NCBI GenBank assembly: GCA_003230795.1
Contig: QIGM01000457.1
Location: 1 to 5,571, forward strand
Direction: 5' to 3'
Length of the DNA stretch: 5,571 nt
DNA from: a bacterium
GTDB lineage: Bacteria > Bdellovibrionota_C > UBA2361 > SZUA-149
Shown here: piece after piece, positions 5,353 through 5,571 of the stretch
How the letters are laid out: the number at the start of each line of letters is the position of its first letter
How positions within the stretch are numbered: position 1 is the first letter of the stretch
Translations under genes and position numbers: made by a program
The notes under the pieces: generated by a model
The model's database searches: none
The model's input: only the letters and a program-made list of their open reading frames with translations
What the model was told of the DNA's origin: nothing

Positions 5353-5376
5353 TGTTTCGATTTCCGTCGGCGCTCA

Positions 5377-5571
5377 TTAGAGGGTCGAGAGTTGTTGGGT
5401 GGTTTGGCTTATATAAGCGACCAAGATGTCTAAGGGTCCAACATCTGCTTTCAATTCTGCCCGGGTACCTGCTAACTTTTCACCGTTTAGTACTTCGACA
5501 TTGTAGCGTAGCTGACGTTGGCTTTGTTCCATAAATCCAAAGCCTCCGTCTTCTATCGGTACGGAGATCAC
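5377..5571 (-). CDS. C-terminal end of an unidentified - strand gene, 5' end outside window
   Basis: A frame is open from the window edge to TAG at 5379-5377, giving 64 visible residues: charged and beta-like (RYNVEVLNGEKLAGTRAELK), then a hydrophobic stretch (GPLDILVAYISQ). I do not recognise the family. The GTG at the very edge (5571) is probably just an internal Val codon. Alternatively, ATG 5532 has a GGAGG 10 nt upstream and would make a complete 51-aa protein, but no promoter is visible before it. It is in the same direction as the MNT-HEPN operon and ends about 190 bp before that operon's -35. A competing + strand frame (5164-5433) overlaps it by 57 bp, so the call is tentative. Confidence 0.42.
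   Translation of the reverse strand: MISVPIEDGGFGFMEQSQRQLRYNVEVLNGEKLAGTRAELKADVGPLDILVAYISQTTQQLSTL

Noticed and set aside
5164..5433. + strand frame of 89 codons starting with GTG
   Set aside because: It starts inside the strong - strand promoter, has no Shine-Dalgarno site, shows no recognisable motif, and ends inside the opposite-strand frame at 5377-5571. A Leu/Arg-rich chance frame is more likely, though a real small gene cannot be excluded.

Overview
The window looks like Gram-negative bacterial DNA of mid GC content. The evidence is a hybrid histidine kinase, a Sec-type signal peptide on a membrane-anchored J-domain protein, and sigma70-type promoters. The sequence alone does not settle the lineage; a delta-proteobacterium-like or Bdellovibrionota-like host is a guess.

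Left half (1-3470, all + strand): a compact signalling operon. It has (i) the 3' part of a CheY-like receiver gene, (ii) a membrane-anchored hybrid histidine kinase (TM, GAF-like, HisKA, HATPase, receiver) whose start overlaps the receiver gene by 11 bp, and (iii) 4 nt further on, a protein with a signal peptide, a Cys-bearing region expected in the periplasm, one TM segment and a C-terminal cytoplasmic J-domain with HPD. The signal peptide of the last protein is built from an in-frame 15-bp tandem repeat. A weak hairpin spans its stop codon.

Right half (3521-5185): two nucleotidyltransferase (NTase) modules placed tail to tail. The + strand module is a 64-aa protein followed by a stand-alone NTase that overlaps it by 59 bp. 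The - strand module is an HTH-MNT fusion protein followed, with an 8-bp overlap, by a HEPN protein of the HI0074/HepT type, so it reads as a MntA/HepT-like toxin-antitoxin pair. Between them lies a fragment of an IS91-type transposase N-terminus, and the last codons of the HEPN gene run antisense through it. Both modules have a TATAAT box exactly 6 nt before the chosen ATG, so both are probably translated from leaderless mRNAs. The - strand promoter is a perfect TTGACA-N17-TATAAT, which also shows that the longest possible reading frame there starts too early.

Right edge (5377-5571): the probable C-terminal end of an unidentified - strand gene. The segment 5186-5376 holds no gene I can support, only a small inverted repeat.

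The signalling operon looks like chromosomal core or lineage-specific DNA. The NTase modules plus the transposase scar look like an accessory toxin-antitoxin/defence patch.
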